This document shows positions 44,309 to 52,866 of a stretch of DNA of 64,000 nucleotides, piece after piece. A program made the position numbers and the translations under genes. The notes under the pieces were generated by a model, which had not been told where the DNA came from, made no database searches, and saw nothing but the letters and a program-made list of their open reading frames with translations. The DNA is from Janthinobacterium sp. B9-8. GTDB taxonomy: Bacteria; Pseudomonadota; Gammaproteobacteria; Burkholderiales; Chitinibacteraceae. Each line of letters begins with the position of its first letter. The stretch's first letter is position 1. The stretch lies in contig NZ_CP014222.1 in NCBI RefSeq assembly GCF_000969645.2, forward strand, positions 2,607,740 to 2,671,739, written 5' to 3'.

Positions 44309-47300
44309 ATATCTCCTTACTGAGCATTAATAAGCCCATCGCAACAACACTCCTGTGGCTGGCTATCGTTGTAGCCGGGGTAGTGGCTTGGTTTAATCTG
44401 CCGATCTCTGCCCTGCCCTCTTTTAATATGCCCACCATCGAGGTGTCTGGCAGCTTACCCGGTGCCAGCCCGGAAACGATGTCGACTTCGGTGGCTACCC
44501 CACTCGAAAAGCAATTTTCAACGATTCCCGGCCTTGCCGTCATTACCTCGAGCAGCACTCAGGGCAAGGTATCGCTGACGCTGGAATTTGACGCCAATCG
44601 CAATATCGATGATGCGGCCGTTGACGTACAAGCTGCGCTCTATCGCGCTTCCCGTGGCTTGCCTAAAGATATGACCAGCCCGCCGAGCTACCGCAAAGTA
44701 AACCCTGCGGATGCACCGGTGCTAATGGTGGGGATTAACTCGCCATCGATGAGCTTGGCCGAGCTGAACGATTACGGCGACAACCTGATTTCCCCCACGC
44801 TCTCTACCCTGAATGGCGTAGCGCAGGTCACGATTTACGGGCAAAAACGCTTTGCTGTACGGGTGCAAGTTAATCCGGAGCGATTGGCCGCAAGGGATAT
44901 GACGCTGGCCGAGCTATCCGCCGCGCTGAAATCCGCCAATGCCAACAGCCCTGTTGGCCAGCTCGACGGCAAGCGCCAAGTGCTGGCGCTACAAGCCAAT
45001 GAACAGCTTAAAAACGCCGCCGACTTTGCCAACTTGATTGTTGCGCAAAAAAATACGCAACCGGTACGCTTAGCCGATGTCGCCACAGTAGAAGACAGCG
45101 TGCAAGACGTGAAAAGCGGCAGCTGGATTAATGGCGAACGCTCGATCGTACTGGCCGTGATGCGCCAGTCCGACGCCAATACCGTGGCCGTAGTTGATGC
45201 CATTAAAGCCGCCTTGCCGCAGCTTAAATCGCAAATGCCTGCCTCGGTAAATGTGCAAGTCTTGAACGACAGATCGCAATCTGTGCGCGAAGCGATTCAC
45301 GATGTCAACCTCACCATGTTGCTGACCATGCTGCTGGTGGTGAGCGTAATTCTGCTGTTTTTACGCCGTGCTGCAGCCACACTGATTCCGGCCTTATCGC
45401 TACCGATCTCGCTGATTGCCACCTTTGCACTGATGCACTGGCTGGGTTATAGCCTCGATAATATCTCGCTGATGGGGCTGACCATTGCCATTGGTTTGGT
45501 GGTAGATGATGCGATTGTGGTGCTTGAAAACATCATGCGCCACGTTGAAAACGGCATGAAGCCCATGGAAGCCGCCATTCAGGGCGCACAAGAAGTCGGC
45601 TTTACCGTGGTATCGATTTCGGTATCACTGATTGCCGTGTTTATTCCGATTTTCTTTATGCCCGGCACCATTGGGCTGCTGTTCCATGAATTTGCCGCCG
45701 TCGTCACCTTAGCGATTATGGTATCTGCCGTAGTGGCGCTCACGCTGATCCCGATGCTGGCCGCACGTTATATTAAGCACGAAACACCGGACGCCCATGT
45801 GCCCGCATGGAGCCGCTTTTTTGAACGGGGCTTTCATCGCGTGCTCAGCGGCTATCAGCGCACACTGGATTGGAGCTTAGGCCGACGCAAACTGATGTTA
45901 GCTGTTGCGCTTACCACCTTTGTGCTCACTGCTTGGTTATATCAATCCATGCCCAAGGGTTTTTTTCCTGAAGAAGATATCGGCCAGATCCAGGCCAGCA
46001 GCGAAGGCCCGCAGGATATTGCCTACCCTGCCATGCTGAAATTGCACACCGAAGTCGCCGAGCGAATTCAAAAAAACCCCAATGTAAATGTGGTGGTTTC
46101 CAGCTTATCTAGCGGTAATCGTGGCCGGATGTTTATTAGCCTCAAACCTCGCAATCAGCGCCTTTCTATGGAAAAAACCGTAGCCAGCCTGCGTAAAGAT
46201 ACCAGCGGCATTACCGGCATCTCGGTGTTTTTTAACCCGACACAAAACTTGAAAATTGGCGCGCGTAGCTCCAAAAGTCGCTACCAATACACCTTGCAAG
46301 CCGTGCAATCGGACGAGCTAAGTGATTGGTCAGACAAGCTGATGCGTGCCATGCGGCAATCGCCTATTTTTACCGAAGTCACATCAGACACCGAAAAGCG
46401 TGGCCTACAAGCAAGGCTAAATATCGACAGAGACAAGGCGCAAACCTTGGGCATCGATATGCAAAACCTGCGCGAAACGCTGTATGGCGCGTTTGGCGAG
46501 CGTGAAATCAGCACCATTTACCTGCCGCAAGACAGCTACTCAGTACTGATGCAGCTCTCTGATGAATATCGCACTGATGAATCGGCGCTGAATAAGCTCT
46601 ATGCCCGCAGCAATAGCGGCGTACTGGTGCCGATCTCGGCCTTTTCCAGCGTCGAGCGCATCATGACCAATAACGCTATCAACCACCAAGGCCAGCTGCC
46701 TGCGGTCACGTTGTCGTTTAATATGGCCGAAGGTAAAACGCTCTCCGAAGCAGCAGCCAAGATCGAAGCCCTGAAGCAAGAAATCCAGCTGCCATCCAAA
46801 GTGTTTGGTGCTTTTGCAGGGGACGCAGCCGTATTCCAGCAATCCCAAAACACCCAGCTCTGGCTGATTTTGGTGGCCGTGGCAGTGATTTATGTGATTC
46901 TAGGCGTGCTGTATGAAAGCTGGATTCACCCGCTTACCATTCTGGCGGGCATTCCTTCCGCTGCAGTTGGCGCGCTCATTGCGCTGGCTATTGTCGGCCT
47001 GCCGCTCACCTTTATCGCCATGGTTGGGATTTTGCTCCTAATTGGTATCGTCAAGAAAAACGCCATTATGATGATCGACTTTGCGCTAGAGGCCGAGCGC
47101 AAAGAAGGCAAAGCGCCAGTGGATGCGATTCGTGAAGCCTGCTTACTGCGTTTTCGCCCCATCATGATGACCACCCTCGCCGCCATTATGGGCGCCATGC
47201 CCATCGCCATTGGCATAGGCGCAGGTGCTGAACTGCGCCAACCTATGGGCGTGGCGGTGGTTGGTGGCCTAGTGCTATCGCAACTCATCACCCTCTACAT

Positions 47301-47361
47301 CACTCCCGCGCTCTACTTAAGCTTTGACGGCTTGCAAAAGCGCTGGCAAAAAGCCAGATAA
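44305..47361 (+). CDS. RND efflux pump permease (HAE1 family)
   Basis: A 1018-residue inner-membrane proton antiporter like MdtB/AcrB. About 12 helices and two large periplasmic loops. Typical motifs: LPISALPSFNMPTIEVSGSL after helix 1, the proton-relay helix GLTIAIGLVVDDAIVVLENI and the C-terminal IVKKNAIMMIDFALEAER and RFRPIMMTTLAAIMGAMPIA. It exports drugs, dyes or other amphipathic molecules with the preceding adaptor. It is the last gene of the operon. Confidence 0.94.
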   Translation: MNISLLSINKPIATTLLWLAIVVAGVVAWFNLPISALPSFNMPTIEVSGSLPGASPETMSTSVATPLEKQFSTIPGLAVITSSSTQGKVSLTLEFDANRNIDDAAVDVQAALYRASRGLPKDMTSPPSYRKVNPADAPVLMVGINSPSMSLAELNDYGDNLISPTLSTLNGVAQVTIYGQKRFAVRVQVNPERLAARDMTLAELSAALKSANANSPVGQLDGKRQVLALQANEQLKNAADFANLIVAQKNTQPVRLADVATVEDSVQDVKSGSWINGERSIVLAVMRQSDANTVAVVDAIKAALPQLKSQMPASVNVQVLNDRSQSVREAIHDVNLTMLLTMLLVVSVILLFLRRAAATLIPALSLPISLIATFALMHWLGYSLDNISLMGLTIAIGLVVDDAIVVLENIMRHVENGMKPMEAAIQGAQEVGFTVVSISVSLIAVFIPIFFMPGTIGLLFHEFAAVVTLAIMVSAVVALTLIPMLAARYIKHETPDAHVPAWSRFFERGFHRVLSGYQRTLDWSLGRRKLMLAVALTTFVLTAWLYQSMPKGFFPEEDIGQIQASSEGPQDIAYPAMLKLHTEVAERIQKNPNVNVVVSSLSSGNRGRMFISLKPRNQRLSMEKTVASLRKDTSGITGISVFFNPTQNLKIGARSSKSRYQYTLQAVQSDELSDWSDKLMRAMRQSPIFTEVTSDTEKRGLQARLNIDRDKAQTLGIDMQNLRETLYGAFGEREISTIYLPQDSYSVLMQLSDEYRTDESALNKLYARSNSGVLVPISAFSSVERIMTNNAINHQGQLPAVTLSFNMAEGKTLSEAAAKIEALKQEIQLPSKVFGAFAGDAAVFQQSQNTQLWLILVAVAVIYVILGVLYESWIHPLTILAGIPSAAVGALIALAIVGLPLTFIAMVGILLLIGIVKKNAIMMIDFALEAERKEGKAPVDAIREACLLRFRPIMMTTLAAIMGAMPIAIGIGAGAELRQPMGVAVVGGLVLSQLITLYITPALYLSFDGLQKRWQKAR

Positions 47362-47394
47362 GACAAAGGCCAGCATCTCTGCTGGCCTTTGTCT
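47361..47394 (+). terminator. Strong hairpin after the RND operon
   Basis: Perfect 15-bp stem AGACAAAGGCCAGCA-TCTC-TGCTGGCCTTTGTCT at the stop codon of the pump gene. Confidence 0.75.
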
Positions 47395-47544
47395 GTTGAA
47401 TACCTATTGTTGCGGCAGTTTCTTTGCTTAAAATTTAATCAGTCAAAAAAGCCACCTTCAGATCAAGCACTTGCCTCACTTATCCACAGAGCACTCACAA
47501 GCTTGTGCCACTGGATCTGGGATAAACGGTAAGGTTATCCAAAT

Positions 47545-47722
47545 CGTCATGCCCGCGCATATTTATCAACAATTCAGTCGCTTCGCTGGATCCCCGATCA
47601 ATACCTTCGGGGATGACGGGCTAATCAACGTGGGAATTCAATTCGTCATTCCCGAGTGCTTCTATCGGGAATCCAATCGCCCCGCCAGACCCCCGAAAAT
47701 TGCATTCGGGGAAGACGGGCAA
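47545..47722. repeat. Two CGTCAT-type palindromic intergenic repeats
   Basis: Tandem copies at 47545-47621 and 47644-47722. Each begins CGTCAT(G/T)CCCG and ends with CGGGGATGACGGG or CGGGGAAGACGGG, so the ends are inverted. The second holds an inner hairpin TCCCGA / TCGGGA. The 1433-1541 element shares this sequence. Together with the gap they fill 47395-47742. Confidence 0.5.
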
Positions 47723-47742
47723 TGAATCTGAAGTAAGCCCCT

Positions 47743-49056
47743 TTACAGGTTGTAAACCAGAATCAAAGCAATCAAAGCCGGCGCCACGATGCGGCACATC
47801 CACTTCATTCCCCAGTTTAAAACAGGGCTAAGCTCTAGCTCGGCTTCGATCACTGGCCAGATTTTCCAGCCTGCAAACAGCGCCGTGCCGATGCCACCCA
47901 AGGGCAACAGGATATTGGATGCGCTGTAATCCATCAGCTCAAACACATTGCGGCCAAACCATTTGTATTCGCCCAGCACGCCAAACGAGAGCGAGGCGGG
48001 AATACCGGCCAGAAACACCAAGAGGGTAATCACACCGGTGGTGGCTTTACGGGGCAGATTCCATTCATCAATCGGATACACCGCGATCAGCTCAAGCAAA
48101 GAAACTGAAGAGGTGAGCGCAGCAACTAAAAGCAGAGCGAAGAAAGCGGCGGCAAAAAACTGGCCAAAGGGCAGATGATTGAACACCACGGGCATGGTCA
48201 TATAGGTGAGGCCTGGGCCTGCTGCGGCATCCAAGCCAAAGGCGGTAATGGCAGGGAAAATCATCAGGCCTGCCAAGATAGAGGTCATGGTGGTTAAGCC
48301 CGTTACCCACATCGCGGCATTGGTCAGCTTTACATCACGCCCAAGGTAGGAGCCGTAAGCCAGCATGCAGCCCGCGCCCACCGACAGCGAAAAGAACGCC
48401 AAGCCCAGCGCATCGACCAGCATTTTTGAATTAACTTTAGAGAAGTCCGGCGCTAAAAAAGCCACCACGCCCGCCCCTGCACCTGGCAGCGTTAAGGAGC
48501 GAACAATCAGCGCCAGCATCAGCAAAAACAGCGCAGGCATCAGCACCTTGCCCGCCCGCTCAATGCCTTTTTGAATACCGAACATCACCACAATCAAGGT
48601 GAGTAGTGCAAACACGGCATGGGTGATAATCGGCTCGATGGGGCTGGATACATATTGCCCGAATAGAGCGCCCAAGGCCTTGGGATCGTTACTCATCACT
48701 CGGCCATCGAGGGCGCGCAGCAGATAGCCGATGGTCCAGCCACCGACCACGCTATAGAAAGAAAACACCGTTAAGCCGCACAGCACGCCGATATAGCCGA
48801 CGGCAGACCAGCCCTTGCCGCCCAGCTTTTTAAACGCGCCCACAGCACCACATGCCGCAGCGCGGCCAATGGCGATTTCGGCCAGCATCAACGCAATGCC
48901 CAGCGTAAAAGTAATCAGTACAAAAATAAGCAGAAACGCACCGCCACCATTCATGGCGGTAACGTAAGGGAATTTCCAGATTGAGCCTAAACCCACCGTT
49001 GCCCCTGCGGAGGCAAGAATAAAGCCGAGTTTAGAGCTCCATTGCGAACGAGACAT
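47743..49056 (-). CDS. NSS-family Na+ symporter, putative tryptophan transporter
   Basis: A 437-residue neurotransmitter:sodium symporter with about 11-12 helices. Helix 1 has the unwound sodium/substrate site ATVGLGSIWKFPYVTAMNGG. Close paralogue of the two NSS genes upstream. Its 5' leader encodes a peptide with tandem Trp codons and a terminator (49132-49234), so it is probably induced when charged tRNA-Trp is low and takes up tryptophan; TnaT-type NSS tryptophan transporters are known. A ribosome site AGGAA precedes the ATG. The substrate is inferred from regulation. Confidence 0.88.
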   Translation of the reverse strand: MSRSQWSSKLGFILASAGATVGLGSIWKFPYVTAMNGGGAFLLIFVLITFTLGIALMLAEIAIGRAAACGAVGAFKKLGGKGWSAVGYIGVLCGLTVFSFYSVVGGWTIGYLLRALDGRVMSNDPKALGALFGQYVSSPIEPIITHAVFALLTLIVVMFGIQKGIERAGKVLMPALFLLMLALIVRSLTLPGAGAGVVAFLAPDFSKVNSKMLVDALGLAFFSLSVGAGCMLAYGSYLGRDVKLTNAAMWVTGLTTMTSILAGLMIFPAITAFGLDAAAGPGLTYMTMPVVFNHLPFGQFFAAAFFALLLVAALTSSVSLLELIAVYPIDEWNLPRKATTGVITLLVFLAGIPASLSFGVLGEYKWFGRNVFELMDYSASNILLPLGGIGTALFAGWKIWPVIEAELELSPVLNWGMKWMCRIVAPALIALILVYNL

Positions 49057-49131
49057 ACGCTATTCCTAGTAGCGGCAAATAAACCCAAAGCCATTTGCCA
49101 AATAAATCTGCCACCGAATGCGCGAACTAAA

Positions 49132-49234
49132 TAAAAGGCCGCCCTTTCGGCGGCCCCATAGATCAATACCCAAGGTGCCGCACTAATTAAATGCGCCACC
49201 AAGTTGCTGAGTGATTGAGATTGTTCGTATTCAT
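49132..49234 (-). promoter_or_regulatory. Tryptophan attenuator with competing hairpins
   Basis: On the minus strand, region 1 (GGTGGCGCA, 49200-49192) overlaps the Trp codons and pairs with region 2 (TGCGGCACC, 49182-49174). Region 2 can instead pair with region 3 (GGGGCCGCC, 49157-49149) through GCGGC:GCCGC. Region 3 also pairs with region 4 (GGCGGCC, 49143-49137) as a terminator hairpin followed by TTTTAT. This is the textbook 1:2 / 2:3 / 3:4 arrangement of trp-type attenuation. A TTGACG box lies at 49270-49265. Confidence 0.85.
49187..49234 (-). CDS. Leader peptide with tandem Trp codons
   Basis: A 15-residue peptide, MNTNNLNHSATWWRI, encoded about 130 bp upstream of the NSS gene at 49056. 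Codons 12 and 13 are TGG TGG. Trp is the rarest residue, so a tandem pair within 15 residues, just before a terminator, is strong evidence for a control peptide. The ribosome site is weak (AAGG 14 bp upstream). Confidence 0.82.
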   Translation of the reverse strand: MNTNNLNHSATWWRI

Positions 49235-49297
49235 GCTTTTAGAATGCCTTGTAAGGAGACTGGCCGTCAAGTAGCAATTTTTCCTTGCAGCAAGTGT

Positions 49298-50614
49298 TTA
49301 CAGATTTTTCACTAGCACCGTGCAGATCAAGATTGGCGCAAGGTAGCGGCAAGTCATCAGCCAAGCCTGTCTCTTCCAGCCTTTCAAGCCGACTTCATCC
49401 ACCAACGTGTCCCCCGCTTTCCAGCCCGCCAGCAGCGCTAAGCCAATCCCGCCCACAGGCATCGCCAGATTAGATACAAAGTAATCCATCGCATCAAAAA
49501 TACTTTTGCCAAAGATGCGAACATCAGACCAGACACCAAACGACCACGAAGCCGGAATACCGCATAGGAACACCGCCAAGGCGATGCCGATCAGCACGGG
49601 GCGGCGTGGCAGTTTTAGATCGTCAATAAACCAGATCGCGATCAACTCCAGCATTGCTACCGATGAAGACAAAGCCGCTGTGGCCAGCAGGGCAAAAAAG
49701 GCAATGGCAAATAGCTGGCCAAACGGCAGATGCATAAACACCACCGGCATGGTCATAAAGGTCAGCCCCGGCCCTGCTGCAGGGTTTAAGCCAAAGGCCG
49801 CCACCGCAGGGAAAATCATCAGCCCAGCAAGAAGCGCAATCATCACCGCCAGAAACACCACCCATAGCGATGCAGAAAGAATTTCCTCGCTGGAATGCAT
49901 ATATGAGCCATAAGCCACCATCGCCCCCACGCCCAAAGACAGCGAGAAAAACGCCAGTCCTAAGGCCTCCACCACCATCGAAGGATTAACGCGGCTCCAG
50001 TCTGGTGCTAAAAACTGCACTACACCGGCCCATGCGCCCGGCAGCGTTAAAGAGCGCAGCATCAGGATCAGCATAATAATAAACAGCGCAGGCATCAGCA
50101 CCTTGCCCGCCCGCTCTATGCCTTTCTCGATGCCGCCCAGCACAATGCCTAAAGTGGCCAGCGTAAACAGCGCGTGGGTAATCAAGGGTTTGATTGGATC
50201 AGATACAAAGCTGCCAAACATCGCTTCTAAGGCCTTAGGATCGGCACTGAGCACACAGCCATCGATGGCCTTGCCAAGGTAGGCAAAAGTCCAGCCGCCC
50301 ACCACGCTATAAAATGAAAACAGTACAAAGCCTGCGATTACGCCGAGCAGCCCCAAGAGCGCCCAGTGCTTGCCGCCTACTTTTTTAAATGCGCCCACCG
50401 CGCCATTGGCCGCCGAGCGGCCCAAGGCAATCTCGGCCATCATCAATGCCAGGCCCAAGGTAAAGCTAAAAATCAGAAACAACAGCAAAAATGCCCCGCC
50501 ACCGTTCATGGCCGTGACATAAGGAAACTTCCAAATCGCCCCCAGCCCAATGGCCGAGCCTGCCGCCGCCAGAATAAAGCCCAAACGCGAGCCCCAAGCA
50601 TTACGTGTAGTCAT
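49298..50614 (-). CDS. NSS-family Na+ symporter (middle paralogue)
   Basis: A 438-residue paralogue of its two neighbours. The sodium site motif is SAIGLGAIWKFPYVTAMNGG, followed by LALMMAEIALGRSAANGAVG. It imports an amino acid with sodium; which one is not known. A good ribosome site (CAGGATG) precedes the ATG. In contrast to its neighbours, no leader peptide or terminator could be found upstream; a dispersed repeat (50676-51053) occupies the space. It may be read through from the tyrosine-type gene or from a promoter in the repeat. Confidence 0.88.
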   Translation of the reverse strand: MTTRNAWGSRLGFILAAAGSAIGLGAIWKFPYVTAMNGGGAFLLLFLIFSFTLGLALMMAEIALGRSAANGAVGAFKKVGGKHWALLGLLGVIAGFVLFSFYSVVGGWTFAYLGKAIDGCVLSADPKALEAMFGSFVSDPIKPLITHALFTLATLGIVLGGIEKGIERAGKVLMPALFIIMLILMLRSLTLPGAWAGVVQFLAPDWSRVNPSMVVEALGLAFFSLSLGVGAMVAYGSYMHSSEEILSASLWVVFLAVMIALLAGLMIFPAVAAFGLNPAAGPGLTFMTMPVVFMHLPFGQLFAIAFFALLATAALSSSVAMLELIAIWFIDDLKLPRRPVLIGIALAVFLCGIPASWSFGVWSDVRIFGKSIFDAMDYFVSNLAMPVGGIGLALLAGWKAGDTLVDEVGLKGWKRQAWLMTCRYLAPILICTVLVKNL

Positions 50615-50675
50615 AAAACATCCTGCGTGTTTTTAATAAATGAGCCCGGGGGCACGATGCAAATCTAAAACAAGG

Positions 50676-51053
50676 CTTTTTTTAGTGCCTTCGGCACGGT
50701 GATTAGGTGCGGGAATCCCCCGCGTGGGACTTACTTTCTTGCTTCGCCAAGAAAGTAAGCAAAGAAGGCGACCCCGACCAGCACGAAACCCCTCACTGCG
50801 GACAATCGAGGCGGCGGCTGCGGGACTCACTCGCTTCGCTCGCTCAAACATCCTCGCCGAAACCCCGCCCCGCTTGTTCCTCGCTTCGGCGTGCTTCAAG
50901 GGGAATTTAAGCCCCGTGCTATCAGCAGCGATACGAATTCAAGTTACATAGTTTTGACATGCTCAAAACAAAATTAAAACGACTTAACTCTAACCTGCTT
51001 TTCTCCGTGCCCCCCCTACCCTCTGTGATCTAGATGGTTCAAGATTTGGGTTT
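50676..51053 (-). repeat. Long dispersed intergenic repeat, copy 1
   Basis: About 378 bp, related in reverse orientation to 62171-62525. Shared blocks include AACCCAAATCTTGAACCA at one end, AGCACGGGGCTTAAA and CACGCCGAAGCGAGGAA in the middle, and GTGCCGAAGGCACTAAAAAA at the other. It fills most of the 456-bp gap between two NSS genes. Confidence 0.75.
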
Positions 51054-51070
51054 AAATTCTCCTAAAGCAT

Positions 51071-52387
51071 TCAAAGATTCTTCACCAAAATCACCGCAAT
51101 GGATAAAGGCGCGACTACGCGGCAGCTCCATTTCAGGCCGAAGAGTGGCAGGCCGGCTAGGCCGGAGTGCTCTTCCAATAGCGGCCATACGCGCCATCCT
51201 GCGAACAGTGCCACGCCGATTCCGCCTAGCGGCATCATCACATTGGAGACGCTGTAATCCATCAGATCAAAAATAGTTTTGCCAAAGAACTTCACATCCG
51301 CCCAAGGGCCAAAAGATAGCGATGCGGGGATACCACAGAGGAAAACTGCCAGGGACAAGCCAAGAATCACTTTGCGGCGTGGCAGTTTGTATTCATCCAG
51401 AAATAGCGTGGCAATCAGCTCGAGCATCGACACCGAAGACGTCAGCGCAGCCACCGAGAGCAGGGCAAAGAAGGCGATGGCAAAGATTTGTCCAAAGGGC
51501 AGGCTGGCAAACACCACCGGCATGGTCATAAAGGTCAGGCCCGGGCCTGCACTTGGATCAAGCTTAAAGGCAAACAGCGCGGGGAAAATCATCAGCCCGG
51601 CCAAAATCGCCACGGTGCAAGAAAGCCCCACCACCCAAGCTGCGGAGTGCAATACCGGTGTTTCTTGCTTTACGTAAGAGCCGTAAGCAATCATGCCACC
51701 CGTGCCTAAAGACAGCGAGAAAAACGCCAGACCCAAGGCATCGACGACCATAGCAGGAGTCAGCTTAGAGAAATCAGGAGCAAAGAAAGCCACCACGCCC
51801 TGCCATGCGCCGGGCAGCGTCAGCGAGCGGGCGATCAAAATCAGCATGATGATAAACAGGCCGGGCATCAGCAATTTGCTGGCGCGCTCAATGCCTTTTT
51901 CGATGCCGCCAATCACAATGCCCAGCGTCGCCAGTACAAATATGCCGTGGGTCAAAATCGGCCAGAAAGGATTAGATACATAATGCTCGAAAGTATCTTT
52001 TAGCACCTTGGTGTCGGTAGTCAGCACCGAGCCATCCATGGCCAGCGCAAGGTAAGCCAGCGTCCAGCCGCCCACTACGCTGTAAAAGCTGTAGAGCACA
52101 AAGCCCGCAAAAATTCCCATCATGCCAATCAGCGGCCAGGATTTACCCGCCAGCTTGCGAAACATCCCGACAGGCCCCGTTTGCGCGCTACGGCCCAGCG
52201 TAAATTCCACCACCATTTGGGCAAGGCCCAGGGTGAAGCTAAAAAATAAAAACAGCAGTAAAAACACGCCGCCGCCATTCATGGCAGTCACGTAAGGGAA
52301 TTTCCAAATGGCCCCAAGGCCAATGGCCGAGCCTGCCGCAGCAAGCACGAATCCCAGCTTAGAGCCCCAGTTAGAGCGAGTAGTCAT
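51071..52387 (-). CDS. NSS-family Na+ symporter, putative tyrosine transporter
   Basis: A 438-residue NSS protein with about 11-12 helices; helix 1 motif SAIGLGAIWKFPYVTAMNGG. It is the first of the three tandem paralogues. The start MTTRSNWGSKLGF at 52387 has AAAGGA upstream; a longer open frame to 52447 would overlap the leader terminator and is rejected. The leader (52446-52571) encodes a peptide with four Tyr codons and competing hairpins, so the gene is likely controlled by charged tRNA-Tyr and imports tyrosine. Substrate is inferred from regulation. Confidence 0.88.
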   Translation of the reverse strand: MTTRSNWGSKLGFVLAAAGSAIGLGAIWKFPYVTAMNGGGVFLLLFLFFSFTLGLAQMVVEFTLGRSAQTGPVGMFRKLAGKSWPLIGMMGIFAGFVLYSFYSVVGGWTLAYLALAMDGSVLTTDTKVLKDTFEHYVSNPFWPILTHGIFVLATLGIVIGGIEKGIERASKLLMPGLFIIMLILIARSLTLPGAWQGVVAFFAPDFSKLTPAMVVDALGLAFFSLSLGTGGMIAYGSYVKQETPVLHSAAWVVGLSCTVAILAGLMIFPALFAFKLDPSAGPGLTFMTMPVVFASLPFGQIFAIAFFALLSVAALTSSVSMLELIATLFLDEYKLPRRKVILGLSLAVFLCGIPASLSFGPWADVKFFGKTIFDLMDYSVSNVMMPLGGIGVALFAGWRVWPLLEEHSGLAGLPLFGLKWSCRVVAPLSIAVILVKNL

Positions 52388-52445
52388 GATGTGGTCCTTT
52401 TTTTTGTCGAGCTCAAGAACCAACAAATCAGGCAGGCCAGAATGC

Positions 52446-52571
52446 AAAAAGGCCGCCTGATTTGGCGGCCTTGGATGCTTTAATCTGTGTGTTTCAGATG
52501 AACGCGACCCATCGGGCTGCCAGTGGGCAAGCCAGATAATAATAAGAATAAACGCGGGTCAGATTCATCAT
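52446..52571 (-). promoter_or_regulatory. Tyrosine attenuator with competing hairpins
   Basis: Minus strand: directly after the Tyr codons comes region 1, GGCTTGCC (52533-52526). It pairs (one bulge) with region 2, GGCAGCC (52521-52515). Region 2 can pair with region 3, GGCCGCC (52470-52464), in 6 of 7 positions. Region 3 pairs with region 4, GGCGGCC (52457-52451), forming a terminator followed by TTTTT. A ribosome stalled at Tyr would cover region 1 and free region 2 to block the terminator. A perfect TTGACA lies at 52610-52605, but its expected start would be close to the leader ATG. Confidence 0.85.
52494..52571 (-). CDS. Leader peptide with clustered Tyr codons
   Basis: A 25-residue peptide upstream of the NSS gene at 52387. 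Codons 8-12 read Tyr-Ser-Tyr-Tyr-Tyr (all TAT). Later codons include Trp and Phe. The stop is 24 bp before the terminator hairpin. The start is a double ATG; the ribosome site is weak. The pattern and position match amino-acid attenuator leader peptides. Confidence 0.82.
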   Translation of the reverse strand: MMNLTRVYSYYYLACPLAARWVAFI

Positions 52572-52744
52572 AGTGGGCGCATCTTCGGCCGTGTAAGGGT
52601 GGGCTGTCAAGCCAAAACAAGGCGAAGGGCTTGTTGGAACAGGACGATTTACTTACTAAAAACCATGGCTTGATGGTCGTCTTAAAAACTGTAAAAAATC
52701 ATTAATTACAATTAGTTAAAACTTATAAAACCCCCAAAATATGT

Positions 52745-52786
52745 TCAAAAACAGCCTTGGCATTTTAAAGTGCGCAAGGCTGTTTC
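52745..52786 (-). terminator. Terminator of the collagenase gene
   Basis: Read on the minus strand: AAACAGCCTTG / CAAGGCTGTTT with a 15-base loop, followed by TTTTTG. It lies 80 bp past the collagenase stop. Confidence 0.8.
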
Positions 52787-52866
52787 TGGTAATAAGACCC
52801 AAGAATATAATCAATTGAACCAACTTATCCCGCAATACTCAGCAAGATTAAATCGATCAAATCCAC

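Noticed and set aside
50615..50675. Search for an attenuator ahead of the middle NSS gene
   Set aside because: No leader peptide with repeated amino-acid codons and no terminator hairpin with T-run; the CCCCCGGG run is too short.
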